Shown in pieces: positions 15,195-24,616 of a stretch of DNA of 64,000 bases. The notes under the pieces were generated by a model, which was not told the origin of the DNA, searched no databases, and saw nothing but the letters and a program-made list of their open reading frames with translations. How positions within the stretch are numbered: the stretch's first letter is position 1; every line of letters starts with the position of its first letter. A program made the translations under genes and the position numbers. The stretch covers positions 1-64,000 of the forward strand of contig CAYSQW010000015.1 in NCBI GenBank assembly GCA_964433135.1, in the 5' to 3' direction. This DNA is from CAYSQW01 sp964433135. GTDB lineage: Bacteria > Acidobacteriota > Aminicenantia > Aminicenantales > Aminicenantaceae.

Positions 15195-17617
15195 AAAAAT
15201 TCGTCTGCATCCACGGCCACTTCTATCAACCACCCAGGGAGAATCCCTGGTTGGAAGAAGTCGAAGTTCAGGACTCGGCATATCCTTATCATGACTGGAA
15301 CGAACGGATTACGGCCGAATGCTACGAACCGAATACCGCTTCCCGCATTCTAGACTCGGAAAACCGCATCATCGATATCGTCAATAACTTCACAAAGATC
15401 AGTTTTGACATGGGACCGACTCTGCTGTCCTGGATGGAGAAGAAAAAACCTCATCTTTATCGGGGGATATTGGAAGCGGACAAAAAGAGCCGGGAGCTTT
15501 TTTCCGGCCACGGATCAGCCATCGCCCAGGCATACAATCACATCATCATGCCGCTGGCCGTGAGTCGGGATAAAAAAACCCAGATCCTCTGGGGACTGCG
15601 AGACTTCGAATATCGGTTCGGACGGAAACCTGAAGGAATGTGGCTTCCGGAAACGGCCGTCGATCTGGAAACCCTTGAGCTGCTGGCTGATGCCGGAATG
15701 GCATTCACGCTGCTGGCGCCCCGTCAGGCAGGCCGAACCCGAAAAATCGGAGATGCGGAATGGGTGGATGCAAGCGGAGAAAAGATCGATCCGAAGCGGT
15801 CCTACCTCTGCCGTCTTCCCTCCGGAAAAAGCATCTCTCTTTTTTTCTATGACGGACCGATTTCCAGAGACGTCTCTTTTGGAAACCTGTTGAATCAGGG
15901 GGACGTATTCGCCAGCAGGATTCGCCGCACATTCACCGCGGACAGCGAACAGCCGGAGCTCGTCCATATCGCCACCGATGGAGAGACCTACGGCCACCAC
16001 CACCGCTTCGGGGAAATGGCCCTTTCCTACTGCCTCTATGACCTCGAATCCGGGGGAACGGCCGAAGTGACCAACTATGGCGAATTCCTGGAGCGCTTCC
16101 CTCCCCGCTTCGAAGTGGAAATCATCGAAAACAGCTCCTGGAGTTGTATACACGGGATTGAGCGATGGCGTAAAGACTGCGGCTGCAAGTCCGGCTCTGA
16201 ACCCGGATGGACCCAGAAATGGCGATCCCCTCTCCGGCGGGCGATGAACGAGCTGAACCTCAAGCTGAGCAAAATATATGAGGAACGTATGGGAGTCTTT
16301 TCCAAAGATCCGTGGGGCCTGCGTGATTCATATATCGATGTCATACTCGATAGGTCCCCCGAAAGCACCAATGCTTTCTTTCACAGACAGGACTTAGAGG
16401 ACAATACAGGAGAGCAAAAAACGGAAATCCTGAAACTCCTGGAGATGCAGCGAAACGCCAACCTCATGTTCACGAGCTGCGGATGGTTTTTCGATGAGAT
16501 TTCAGGTATCGAAACCATGCAGGTGATGATGTACGCGGCCCGCGCCATGCAGCTGGCCAAGGAAGTAAGCGGTTCGGATCCGGAGCCGGATTTTAAGAAC
16601 CGGCTGCACGCGGCCGCAAGCAATCTGCCGCCCTACGACAACGGCGATATCATTTATGAAAAACGAATCAAGCCGGCTGTGCTGGATCATCTTCGGATCG
16701 GCGTTCACTTCGCTGTCTCCTCCCTGTTTGAACGATGGCCCGAGGACCTGCCGATCCCTGCTTACTCCTTTGACAAGGAGTCCTACGCAGCCCGGGAAAC
16801 AGGCCTCAGACGGATATCGGTCGGAAGAGGCCGACTTCACTCACGACTGACCGCAGAAGAGGGCCAGCTCCGATTTTTCGTCCTTCATCTCGGAGATCAC
16901 AACCTGATTGCCGGCGTGAAGATGTCCTTAAGCTCCCAAAAATTCCCGGATATCAAATCCTCCGTCGAAGAGGCCTTCTCCCGCGGAGACCTCGGGACCG
17001 TCATCAAGCTGAAAAACCAATATTTCGGCGAGCGGAATTACTCCCTCTACGACCTCTTCAAAGACCGAAAGCGCCAGGTAATGTCGGGATTGTTCGAATC
17101 TTCTCTGAAAGAATTCGATGCCGCGGTCCGACCGTGGTTTAAACGTCATGCTCCTTTTATCCAATCGGCAAGGGGGATGAGCATCCCGCTTCCCGACTTT
17201 CTCATGAAAACCATCGGACACATCCTCCACGAAGACCTCAAACGCCTGTTCCGGGAAGAAGAACCGGATCTGGAAGCAGCCCGAAAATCCATCGCCGAAA
17301 TCCTTAAAGGAGGATTCGATCCGGACCTGGAAATGCTGAGTTTGATCATCGGACGGGCGATAACGGCAAGAATGGAGAGCATCGCACACGCCCCTCCTGA
17401 AAACTCGGCGGTTAAATACATCCTGGAACTATTCGAACTGCTGCGGGAGCTTCCGCTGAATCTGAACCTGTGGAAAAGCCAGAACCTTTTTTTCATAACC
17501 GCCCGAAACCACTCCCCCACCATGGAAACCCGCGCCGCCTCAGGAGACCGGGAAGCGAAAAGATGGCTCGAGCTCTTCCGCTCACTCGGAACCCAACTTC
17601 AGGTTCGCTATGACTGA
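15191..17617 (+). CDS. Glycoside hydrolase family 57 protein with DUF3536
   Basis: An 808-residue GH57-like protein. The N-terminal CIHGHFYQPPRENPW is the first GH57 motif with its HxH-type histidines. MWLPETAVDLETLELL (about residues 150-165) and ATDGETYGHHHRFGEM (about 260-275) are the other catalytic-region motifs. The second half is the all-alpha DUF3536 region. GH57 enzymes act on alpha-1,4-glucans (amylase, 4-alpha-glucanotransferase or branching activity); the DUF3536 subgroup is uncharacterised as far as I know. The frame is open upstream to 14864, but that part lies inside glgB. The ATG at 15191 begins the conserved motif and overlaps the glgB stop, so it is chosen. Its place between glgB and malQ indicates glycogen remodelling. 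Confidence 0.9.
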   Translation: MKKFVCIHGHFYQPPRENPWLEEVEVQDSAYPYHDWNERITAECYEPNTASRILDSENRIIDIVNNFTKISFDMGPTLLSWMEKKKPHLYRGILEADKKSRELFSGHGSAIAQAYNHIIMPLAVSRDKKTQILWGLRDFEYRFGRKPEGMWLPETAVDLETLELLADAGMAFTLLAPRQAGRTRKIGDAEWVDASGEKIDPKRSYLCRLPSGKSISLFFYDGPISRDVSFGNLLNQGDVFASRIRRTFTADSEQPELVHIATDGETYGHHHRFGEMALSYCLYDLESGGTAEVTNYGEFLERFPPRFEVEIIENSSWSCIHGIERWRKDCGCKSGSEPGWTQKWRSPLRRAMNELNLKLSKIYEERMGVFSKDPWGLRDSYIDVILDRSPESTNAFFHRQDLEDNTGEQKTEILKLLEMQRNANLMFTSCGWFFDEISGIETMQVMMYAARAMQLAKEVSGSDPEPDFKNRLHAAASNLPPYDNGDIIYEKRIKPAVLDHLRIGVHFAVSSLFERWPEDLPIPAYSFDKESYAARETGLRRISVGRGRLHSRLTAEEGQLRFFVLHLGDHNLIAGVKMSLSSQKFPDIKSSVEEAFSRGDLGTVIKLKNQYFGERNYSLYDLFKDRKRQVMSGLFESSLKEFDAAVRPWFKRHAPFIQSARGMSIPLPDFLMKTIGHILHEDLKRLFREEEPDLEAARKSIAEILKGGFDPDLEMLSLIIGRAITARMESIAHAPPENSAVKYILELFELLRELPLNLNLWKSQNLFFITARNHSPTMETRAASGDREAKRWLELFRSLGTQLQVRYD

Positions 17618-19163
17618 AGATCCTCCCCGCTTCGAGCGAGGAAGCGGCATCCTGCTGCCCATTGCCTCACTGCCTTCGGCTTTCGGGATCGGAGACATGG
17701 GACCATCCGCCTATTCGTTCCTCGATTTTCTAGCCCGATCCCGGCAGAAATACTGGCAGATCCTCCCGCTCAATCCCACGGAAACAGTCTCCGACGACTC
17801 TCCCTACCACAGCTCATCGGCATTTGCATCCAATCCGCTCCTCATCAGCCCCGAAATCATGGTCCGCGACAATCTTCTGACCGCCGAAGATCTGAATAAA
17901 CGTCCTCAATGTCCGGAATCCACCACCGATTACGAGTCGATACACACCTATAAGAATGCTCTTTTCGATAAGGCTTTTCTCCGATTCAAGCGGATGAACG
18001 TTCCCGGCTTCAAGGAATACTGCCGGAGAAACGCCGGCTGGCTGGAAGATTATTCCCTTTTTTCGGCTATCTCCTCGCAATACCCCGCTCAATCATGGAA
18101 CCGCTGGCCTGAAGGCCTCCGCAACCGCGTCCCCGAAACGCTCAAGGCGGCGGAGAGCGAACTGCGGGAGAGCATCATGAGAACTCATTTCATTCAGTTC
18201 GTCTTCAATAGCCAGTGGGAAAACCTCAAAAGCTACGCCGCGGCACATAAAATACGTATCATCGGGGATCTGCCTATTTACGTCACCCATCACAGCTCCG
18301 ATGTGTGGGCCCACCGAGAGCTTTTTCAACTGGACGAATTAGGGGCGCCGGCATTTACGGCCGGCGTTCCTCCTGATTATTTCAGCGCCACCGGGCAGCT
18401 CTGGGGAAATCCCCTATACGATTGGGACGTTCTGCGGAGACAAGGGTACGGATGGTGGCTCCACCGCCTGCAGCATGCTTCAAGGCTTTTTGACGCGATC
18501 CGGATCGATCATTTTCGAGGATTCGTCGGATACTGGAAAATTCCCGCCGGCGAGAAAAACGCCGTCAACGGAGAATGGATCGAAGCCCCCGCCCTAGATT
18601 TTTTTCTCACGGTCAACAGGGAACTTCCCGAGCTCAACGTGATCGCCGAAGACCTGGGGACAATCACGCCCGATGTGCGCCGGATCATCCGGATGTTCGA
18701 TTTCCCGGGAATGAAAGTGCTCCTGTTCGCTTTCGGTGAAAACTCTCCCGATCACCCTTACCTCCCCCATACCTATAAATCCAACTGCGTGGTGTATACC
18801 GGCACGCACGACAACAACACCGTGAAGGGGTGGTTCCAAAAGGAAGCAAACCGGAAGGACCGCAAACGTGTATATCGATACATTGGACGAAAAGTCTCCA
18901 GCAAAGAGATCTCTTGGGAAATGGTCAAACTGGCCATGATGTCACCGGCCGACCTCTGCATCATCCCTATACAAGACATTCTGGGTTTGGGAGAGCAAGC
19001 CCGAATCAACCACCCGGCCCGGAACAAAGGCAACTGGCGGTGGCGGCTCAGTTCCCGGCAGTTGGACGATACCGCGGCCCGCGAACTGGGTTTGCTCACC
19101 GCCGCGGCCGGACGCGCGGAAACCGCTTCCGAATCCTTCAAGTCCTCAACATCCCACGCCTAG
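17610..19163 (+). CDS. malQ: 4-alpha-glucanotransferase (GH77, amylomaltase)
   Basis: A 517-residue GH77 enzyme of normal length. GSGILLPIASLPSAFGIGDMG opens the barrel. The active-site signatures are DAIRIDHFRGF (nucleophile Asp), NVIAEDLGTITPDV (acid/base Glu) and GTHDNNTVKGW (third carboxylate). WGNPLYDWD is also present. It transfers maltodextrin segments between alpha-1,4 chains, so it reshapes glycogen branches and recycles short malto-oligosaccharides. The start lies 7 bases inside the upstream GH57 gene, so the two are translationally linked. Its last four bases overlap the end of the convergent glgP gene (shared CTAG). Confidence 0.96.
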   Translation: MTEDPPRFERGSGILLPIASLPSAFGIGDMGPSAYSFLDFLARSRQKYWQILPLNPTETVSDDSPYHSSSAFASNPLLISPEIMVRDNLLTAEDLNKRPQCPESTTDYESIHTYKNALFDKAFLRFKRMNVPGFKEYCRRNAGWLEDYSLFSAISSQYPAQSWNRWPEGLRNRVPETLKAAESELRESIMRTHFIQFVFNSQWENLKSYAAAHKIRIIGDLPIYVTHHSSDVWAHRELFQLDELGAPAFTAGVPPDYFSATGQLWGNPLYDWDVLRRQGYGWWLHRLQHASRLFDAIRIDHFRGFVGYWKIPAGEKNAVNGEWIEAPALDFFLTVNRELPELNVIAEDLGTITPDVRRIIRMFDFPGMKVLLFAFGENSPDHPYLPHTYKSNCVVYTGTHDNNTVKGWFQKEANRKDRKRVYRYIGRKVSSKEISWEMVKLAMMSPADLCIIPIQDILGLGEQARINHPARNKGNWRWRLSSRQLDDTAARELGLLTAAAGRAETASESFKSSTSHA

Positions 19164-20893
19164 TCCGACTGTCGGCCGTGGTTCGCCGTATAGGCGTTTT
19201 TGAGATACTGGAACAACATTCGCTGCGTGGTAAAAAATGAGCCATTGAGCGCGATGGCGGAACGCATCACTGAAGCATAGGTTTCGGGTGCGCGATAATA
19301 CATGGGGAGAATTTTGTTTTCAAGTTTGTGGTAAAGGGATCTGATTTCAGCCTCCTCGCCGCCGTCGGAACCTTCATCGATCGACCACCCCGTCACTCCT
19401 TCCACATGCCCTTCGATCCACCACCCGTCGAGAACGCTTAAACTGGGGACTCCGTTGAGCGCGGCTTTCATCCCGCTCGTTCCCGAAGCTTCGTGAGGCT
19501 TACGCGGCGTATTCAACCACAGATCGACACCGGAACAAAGGGGTTTTGCCAGAGCCATGTCATATCCCTCAAGATAGACCAGGGTGATATCGTCTTTCAT
19601 CAACCCCGCGGCATGGAAGATACGCTTGATCATCTCTTTTCCGCTGTCATCGCGGGGGTGCGCTTTGCCTCCAAAGACGATTTGGAGCGGTCCCGCGGAT
19701 TTGGCAAGGCCGCGGAGCCGATCCGGGTTCGAGAACAGAAGATCGGCACGCTTGTATGCTGTTGCGCGGCGGGCGAACCCGATAATCATGACCTCTTCGG
19801 AAAGCAACACGCCCGTCCGTTTCTCGACTTCACGTATGAGATCTTTTTTAGCGCTTTGATGGGCGGCCCGGATCTCCTCCAGGGGAATATTTATGGCATA
19901 CCTCAGATAAAGGCTGTCATACCGCCATTCCTCCATGTGCTGATCGAAGAGTTTTTTAAAAGGAGGAGACACCCAGGTGGCGACATGCACGCCGTTGGTG
20001 ATGGAATTTATCGGGTAATCAGGGAACATGTCCTGGGAAATCTTTTCGTGCTGATGAGAAACGCCGTTGATGTAACCCGAATACATCAGCGCCAGCAAGG
20101 TCATGTTCAAAACCTTATCCGCCGCGGCGGGAGACGAATCGAGAAAATCCGACATTCCCTTTCCTAAAATACCTTTTACCAGAGACATCGGAAATTTGTC
20201 ATGCCCGGCGGGGACAGGGGTGTGAGTCGTGAATACGCACCTGCGTCTCAGCTTTTCGATGTCTTCCGGAGAGGCCGACGTCAAGTCTCGTTGACCCATA
20301 TATTCCTTTAAAACAGCGAGCGTGAGGAGGGCGGAATGTCCTTCATTCATATGAAAAGCCCGAATATTGTAATAGCGCAGGGATCGCAGCAAAGCAACAC
20401 CCCCCAAACCCAGAACCGCCTCCTGACAGAAACGATAGCGGGCGTCGCCGCCGTAGAGATGATCCGTGAGGGTTTGATCCCAGGCCGAATTTTTTTCCGA
20501 AGATGTATCCATGAAATAGACGGGGACCGAGCCGCCGTTTTCACCTTTGATGAGATAGCGCCAGGCCTTGATATGGATGGTCCTCCCCTCAAGTTTGATC
20601 GCGACTTCGTTGTCGACGGATTCGAGAAAATCACTTGGGTTCCATTCGCTCGGACTCTCCGTTTGCCCCCCCCGCGCATCCAAATGCTGGAGAAAATATC
20701 CTTTCCGGTGCAGCAGGGTCACTCCAACCAGGGGGATCTCGAGGTCCGCCGCCGCTTTCAAGGTGTCGCCGGCCAGGACTCCCAGGCCGCCGGAGTAAGT
20801 CGGCATCTCCGACATCAGTCCCACTTCCATGGAAAAATAGGCGATGGAATATGGAGAAGCGGGGTCGAAGGGAATCGTGTTTTTCATTATCAA
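19160..20893 (-). CDS. glgP: Alpha-glucan (glycogen) phosphorylase, short form
   Basis: A 577-residue GT35 phosphorylase of the short type (about 550-600 residues rather than 800). The PLP-binding loop GTSGMKAALNG has its Lys at about residue 475. GFARRATAYKRADLL and VFGGKAHPRDD form the glucosyl/phosphate region, and YFSMEVGL is the usual N-terminal signature. It splits terminal alpha-1,4-glucosyl units with phosphate to give glucose-1-phosphate. The first codons read MIMKN; ATG 20887 (MKNTIPF) is an equally good start, with AGGAAC before it. It lies 161 bases after glgC on the same strand and is probably co-transcribed, so storage and breakdown genes share a unit. Confidence 0.95.
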   Translation of the reverse strand: MIMKNTIPFDPASPYSIAYFSMEVGLMSEMPTYSGGLGVLAGDTLKAAADLEIPLVGVTLLHRKGYFLQHLDARGGQTESPSEWNPSDFLESVDNEVAIKLEGRTIHIKAWRYLIKGENGGSVPVYFMDTSSEKNSAWDQTLTDHLYGGDARYRFCQEAVLGLGGVALLRSLRYYNIRAFHMNEGHSALLTLAVLKEYMGQRDLTSASPEDIEKLRRRCVFTTHTPVPAGHDKFPMSLVKGILGKGMSDFLDSSPAAADKVLNMTLLALMYSGYINGVSHQHEKISQDMFPDYPINSITNGVHVATWVSPPFKKLFDQHMEEWRYDSLYLRYAINIPLEEIRAAHQSAKKDLIREVEKRTGVLLSEEVMIIGFARRATAYKRADLLFSNPDRLRGLAKSAGPLQIVFGGKAHPRDDSGKEMIKRIFHAAGLMKDDITLVYLEGYDMALAKPLCSGVDLWLNTPRKPHEASGTSGMKAALNGVPSLSVLDGWWIEGHVEGVTGWSIDEGSDGGEEAEIRSLYHKLENKILPMYYRAPETYASVMRSAIALNGSFFTTQRMLFQYLKNAYTANHGRQSD

Positions 20894-21054
20894 GTTCCTC
20901 TTTTTTATCGGCTCTATCCGGGCGGCACGGCCCTTTTTCTTTTAGGATTCTATTTCTCTGTCCGGATAAGTATTCCCTCCGCGGGCAAAAGGAGAAAAAG
21001 AAGTCCGTTTTTTAACGTCGGATCCATTCAGATTAGGCACCGTCTTCTTTTGGC

Positions 21055-22332
21055 TCATATCACCGTATTGTCGGGAATCACGGCGTTTTTCGGGATTACG
21101 ATGATCCCGTCGACGATGCTGTAGTTTTCCGCGGTCTCATCTACGACCCGCCGGGAATTGATCAATTTGACGTTGTTTCCGATGCGCGCATTCCGATCAA
21201 GAATGCAGTCGCGTATCTCGCATCCTTCTCCGATTCCGATGGCGGGGACATTCTGTTCCCGGCAGCAGTCGATATTCTCCAGGGATTCGAAGAAATCCGC
21301 GCCCATCATCACAACCCGCTCCAAACGCGAACCATCGCCGATGCGGGCTCTGATCCCGATGATGGACTGATCGATCTTGGAATGATTGATGATGCTTCCT
21401 TCACACAGGATCGAATTGTGGACGTCAGTGCCGATAATTTTCGATCCCGGCAGAAAACGGGCGCGGCTGAAGAAGGGCTTATCTTCATCGTAGAGGTTGA
21501 ATTTCGGAACGGACTGCGTCAGGTCGATATGGGCATCGAAAAAACTGCGTATGGTCCCTATATCCTGCCAGTAGCCGTTGAAAAAATACGCATAGACATT
21601 CTTGCTTTGCATTGCGTTAGGAATGACTTCACGTCCGAAATCCTGGAAATCGGTTTTCCTTAAGAGATCGACCAGAACCTCCCGCTGAAAGATATAGACG
21701 CCCATGGAAGCCAGGTGGGTTCTTCCTTCGGAGGGAATATTGAATCCGGCGAATGTCGACTCCGGGACTTTCATGGCGTCCAGGAGCGAAGGCTCCTTGG
21801 GTTTTTCCTTGAAGTCGACGATCCGGCCCTGCGGATTGACCTTCATCACCCCGAACTCCGGGGCCTGATCATAAGGTACGGGATAGACTCCGATGGTGAT
21901 ATCGGCTTTTCTTTCAGAGTGAAAATCAATGAACTTCCGGTAATCCATACGGTAAAGATGATCGCCGGAGAGAATCAAAACCAGATCGTCTCCTTTGCGC
22001 AGAAAAGACAGGTTCTGCCGAACCGCATCCGCCGTACCCTGGTACCAGTTGCGATTTTTCAGCGTTTGCTGTGCGGAAAGGATGGTGATGAAATCTTTGG
22101 TGAAAGAATCGAAATGGTAGGAGAGAGAAATGTGGCGGTGCAGCGAGACGCTGCTGAACTGGGTCAAAACAAATATCTTTCTTAAATCGGAATGGATACA
22201 GTTGCTGATGGGAAAGTCGATGAGTCGGAATCGTCCTCCGATGGGAACGGCGGGTTTGCTGCGCATCTTGGTCAGGGGAAAAAGACGGGAGCCCTGCCCC
22301 CCGGCAAGGACGAGAGTGATCACTTTGTCCAT
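21055..22332 (-). CDS. glgC: Glucose-1-phosphate adenylyltransferase
   Basis: A 425-residue ADP-glucose pyrophosphorylase, a normal length. The N-terminal nucleotide-binding loop is LAGGQGSRLFPLTKMRSKPAVPIGG-like (residues 9-33, here described rather than spelled out in full). YQGTADAVRQN and LILSGDHLYRMDY carry substrate-binding and metal residues. The C-terminal left-handed beta-helix ends with SIVDGIIVIPKNAVIP. It makes ADP-glucose for GlgA and is the usual allosteric control point. The ATG follows a perfect TATAAT box by only nine bases, so the message should have almost no leader and no ribosome site. It is transcribed towards glgP, convergent with the glgA operon. Confidence 0.96.
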   Translation of the reverse strand: MDKVITLVLAGGQGSRLFPLTKMRSKPAVPIGGRFRLIDFPISNCIHSDLRKIFVLTQFSSVSLHRHISLSYHFDSFTKDFITILSAQQTLKNRNWYQGTADAVRQNLSFLRKGDDLVLILSGDHLYRMDYRKFIDFHSERKADITIGVYPVPYDQAPEFGVMKVNPQGRIVDFKEKPKEPSLLDAMKVPESTFAGFNIPSEGRTHLASMGVYIFQREVLVDLLRKTDFQDFGREVIPNAMQSKNVYAYFFNGYWQDIGTIRSFFDAHIDLTQSVPKFNLYDEDKPFFSRARFLPGSKIIGTDVHNSILCEGSIINHSKIDQSIIGIRARIGDGSRLERVVMMGADFFESLENIDCCREQNVPAIGIGEGCEIRDCILDRNARIGNNVKLINSRRVVDETAENYSIVDGIIVIPKNAVIPDNTVI

Positions 22333-22341
22333 GATCCGATC

Positions 22342-22347
22342 ATTATA
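22342..22347 (-). promoter_or_regulatory. -10 box of glgC, near-leaderless start
   Basis: TATAAT at 22347-22342 on the minus strand, followed by GATCGGATC and the ATG at 22332. The expected transcription start is within about three bases of the ATG. No good -35 box is visible at 16-18 bases. Confidence 0.5.
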
Positions 22348-22457
22348 TCTTTTTATGCACAGACATACCAGCCGTGAGATCCTACCCCGCGGTTCGGATA
22401 TCGTTTTTTATAGGCGAACTCCGAGTTGGAAAAGGACGCTTTCCGGGCCCATCTAAC

Positions 22458-23141
22458 TCACCAGAGCCCCGGGATCAAACGAAAACGCACCTTATCCATG
22501 TAATCATCATAGCCCTCCAATTCCCTCCGAAGCATCCGTTCCTCGCTTAAAATTCTCAGGATCAAGATCACGGGCAGAGGGATAAAAGGAAAGAGAGCCC
22601 ACCAGGAACCCAGGGCGACGGGAGCGAAAAGGAACATCAGCAGTACCCCGGAATACATCGGGTGCCGGACGACGGAATAAGGCCCGGTGGTGATCAGCCT
22701 CTGTCCCTGTTCCACCTCCACGGTCCGGGAGAGGAAGCTGTTCTCCTTCATGACGACAATAAAGATGAAACAACCCATCAAAACCAGCGCATCGGCGGAT
22801 AGGACCACAAACACGGGGACTTCGGACCACTGATAGCGAAAGTCAAATCCCGGGATTAAAAAACCTGCAATCAGAAAAACACCTGAGAACTTGACGAGCA
22901 AGTCCTGTTCCTTTTCTTGCTCCTTCATCCGCATCCGCCGCTCCAGAAGCTCGGGATCCTTGCGCAGAAAATAGAGAACGGCAAACAATATGGGGACAAG
23001 CAACATGCCCATATAGATCCAGGCTTCCCAGAACGCCAGCGATCCGGCCGGAAGGAAGAATAAGAGCCCTAAGATGAACGGAGACGACCCGAACCGGATG
23101 AATATTCTGAACTTCAAGCTTTTTTGACCTACAGGTTTCAT
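22458..23141 (-). CDS. Isoprenylcysteine carboxyl methyltransferase-family membrane methyltransferase
   Basis: A 227-residue integral membrane protein with about five hydrophobic segments. The C-terminal ICMT/PEMT signature is GPYSVVRHPMYSGVLLMF, followed by EERMLRRELEGYDDYMDKV, in which the His/Arg and Glu bind S-adenosylmethionine and Tyr closes the site. Bacterial members methylate small lipids or quinone-like or phospholipid substrates, rarely prenylated proteins. The substrate here is unknown. The ATG at 23141 follows AAGGGATTT; the upstream TTG at 23174 is less likely. The neighbours are glgC and a metallophosphoesterase, with no obvious pathway link. A second, larger member of this family is encoded at 47480. 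Confidence 0.85.
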   Translation of the reverse strand: MKPVGQKSLKFRIFIRFGSSPFILGLLFFLPAGSLAFWEAWIYMGMLLVPILFAVLYFLRKDPELLERRMRMKEQEKEQDLLVKFSGVFLIAGFLIPGFDFRYQWSEVPVFVVLSADALVLMGCFIFIVVMKENSFLSRTVEVEQGQRLITTGPYSVVRHPMYSGVLLMFLFAPVALGSWWALFPFIPLPVILILRILSEERMLRRELEGYDDYMDKVRFRLIPGLW

Positions 23142-23197
23142 ATTAAATCCCTTAAAAAAATTTCGCCCGAGCAAGGAGGCTGGGTGAAAGGCTCATT

Positions 23198-24418
23198 TTA
23201 TTGTTGTTCCCTGAGGCCGGTCGGATAGGAAAAATCATGGTTCGGCGTCACCGTGACACGGTCGAGGACCCGACCGGTTTCGTCGCTGACGGTCAGGGTG
23301 ACATTATCCGGATTCGCCTGCGCCCGAATGGATCCCCCTTTAGACCCGATCAGGATCGGAAAACCGTTTTGCCCCGGCGACGGATCCCGGAGTGAAAATT
23401 CATGCTCGTGCCCGCAGAGCGCGATGTCCACTCCGGCTTCATTCAGCAGCGGCACCCACAGTTTCGCGATCTCCTGCGAGGCGTGGCTCTTTCCGTAGGG
23501 AGGAATGTGGAAAACGGCGATCCGATAGCGGGCGCCGCGGAACGCATCGGTTTTAATTTCCGACCGGAGCCACCCGGCCTGCTCCCTCCGATAGCTGTCG
23601 AAATCCGTCAAACCGGCGTAGACCGGATGCTCATCCGGCTTGTCTTCTCCTGAATCGAGAATCAAAAAGCAAACCGCCCCCCATCGGAGAGAGTAATAAT
23701 AGCGTCCTTCACGGCTGGGAAAATATTTCTCGAGATCTCTTGCCAACCGGCCTCTCGTGTCATGATTTCCCCGCACGTACACAAAAGGGATCTCCCGGGC
23801 GAAATGATTGACGGAAACATCCAGAAATCCATCATATACGGCGGTTTCTTCTTCCAGATAACTGAGAGTATCTCCATTGAAAAAGACAATGTCGGTGAGA
23901 TCCCAATCCACGGCTTGAAACAATCCGTCCAGATGTCGCGACTCACCGTGCACGTCCTGAAAAACGTGAAAATTCAGGCTTTCATCAAAGGGAGACGGCA
24001 GCCGCACCTCGTGGATCGGGCTTACGACGCTTCCTCCGTACACAACCTCATAGGGTTTGAACTGGAGAATCTCCCGCGAAACCACCCGATATCTGATATG
24101 AATCCCCGGATCCAACCCGCGGATGCGGACGAGATGCCGCTTGGTATCGGCATCGACCAATCCATGTTTAACGGCGCGGGCTTTGTGAACCGGGCCTCCC
24201 CATCGAGGATACGTTTCAAAATTCTCTCCGAACGCGTACTCGACATGAGAAGCGCAGTTTTTATCTGTAATCCAGATAATCGTCACTTCATCCGCCGATG
24301 GATTCTGAAGATAAGGACCATGAACGACAGCCGGCGGTCGACCTTCCTGCGATGCAAACACGGCTGAAAACATGAGCATTCCCGCCCAAAAAAGCAGTGC
24401 TCGATTTCTTTGAGCCAT
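23198..24418 (-). CDS. Exported purple-acid-phosphatase-like metallophosphoesterase
   Basis: A 406-residue protein with a signal peptide (residues 1-22, ending SAVFAS). An N-terminal fibronectin-like domain (VHGPYLQNPSADEVTIIWIT, typical of purple acid phosphatases) is followed by a calcineurin-like phosphoesterase domain. The metal motifs are FQDVHGE (in place of DxH at the first site), FNGDTL (GD), RGNHDTRG (GNHD), VFHIPPYG and CGHEHEF (GHxH). It should act in the periplasm on phosphate esters. The ATG at 24418 has GGAAGGAG at good spacing. Upstream in-frame starts at 24424 and 24460 are rejected because the first abuts the ribosome site and the second would put the signal peptide inside. 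Confidence 0.88.
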   Translation of the reverse strand: MAQRNRALLFWAGMLMFSAVFASQEGRPPAVVHGPYLQNPSADEVTIIWITDKNCASHVEYAFGENFETYPRWGGPVHKARAVKHGLVDADTKRHLVRIRGLDPGIHIRYRVVSREILQFKPYEVVYGGSVVSPIHEVRLPSPFDESLNFHVFQDVHGESRHLDGLFQAVDWDLTDIVFFNGDTLSYLEEETAVYDGFLDVSVNHFAREIPFVYVRGNHDTRGRLARDLEKYFPSREGRYYYSLRWGAVCFLILDSGEDKPDEHPVYAGLTDFDSYRREQAGWLRSEIKTDAFRGARYRIAVFHIPPYGKSHASQEIAKLWVPLLNEAGVDIALCGHEHEFSLRDPSPGQNGFPILIGSKGGSIRAQANPDNVTLTVSDETGRVLDRVTVTPNHDFSYPTGLREQQ

Positions 24419-24555
24419 AATCATCTCCTTCCCGCTATACGATACCGTACGGATCGGCATACGGCCGTTCGTAAAAAGGATTATATCCTATCATCCCTGC
24501 TTTGGACAGCCGACGACTCACTCCGCAATCCCCCCGCATCCTCTTTCATCGGCGA

Positions 24556-24583
24556 TTGACAGAAACGCATCATTTCATATATT
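24556..24583 (+). promoter_or_regulatory. Promoter of the first VOC lipoprotein gene
   Basis: TTGACA (24556-24561), 16 bases and TATATT (24578-24583), 34 bases before the ATG. Confidence 0.6.
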
Positions 24584-24616
24584 TATGAGGTTCCCGATCT
24601 CGAACAAGGAGTCGTC

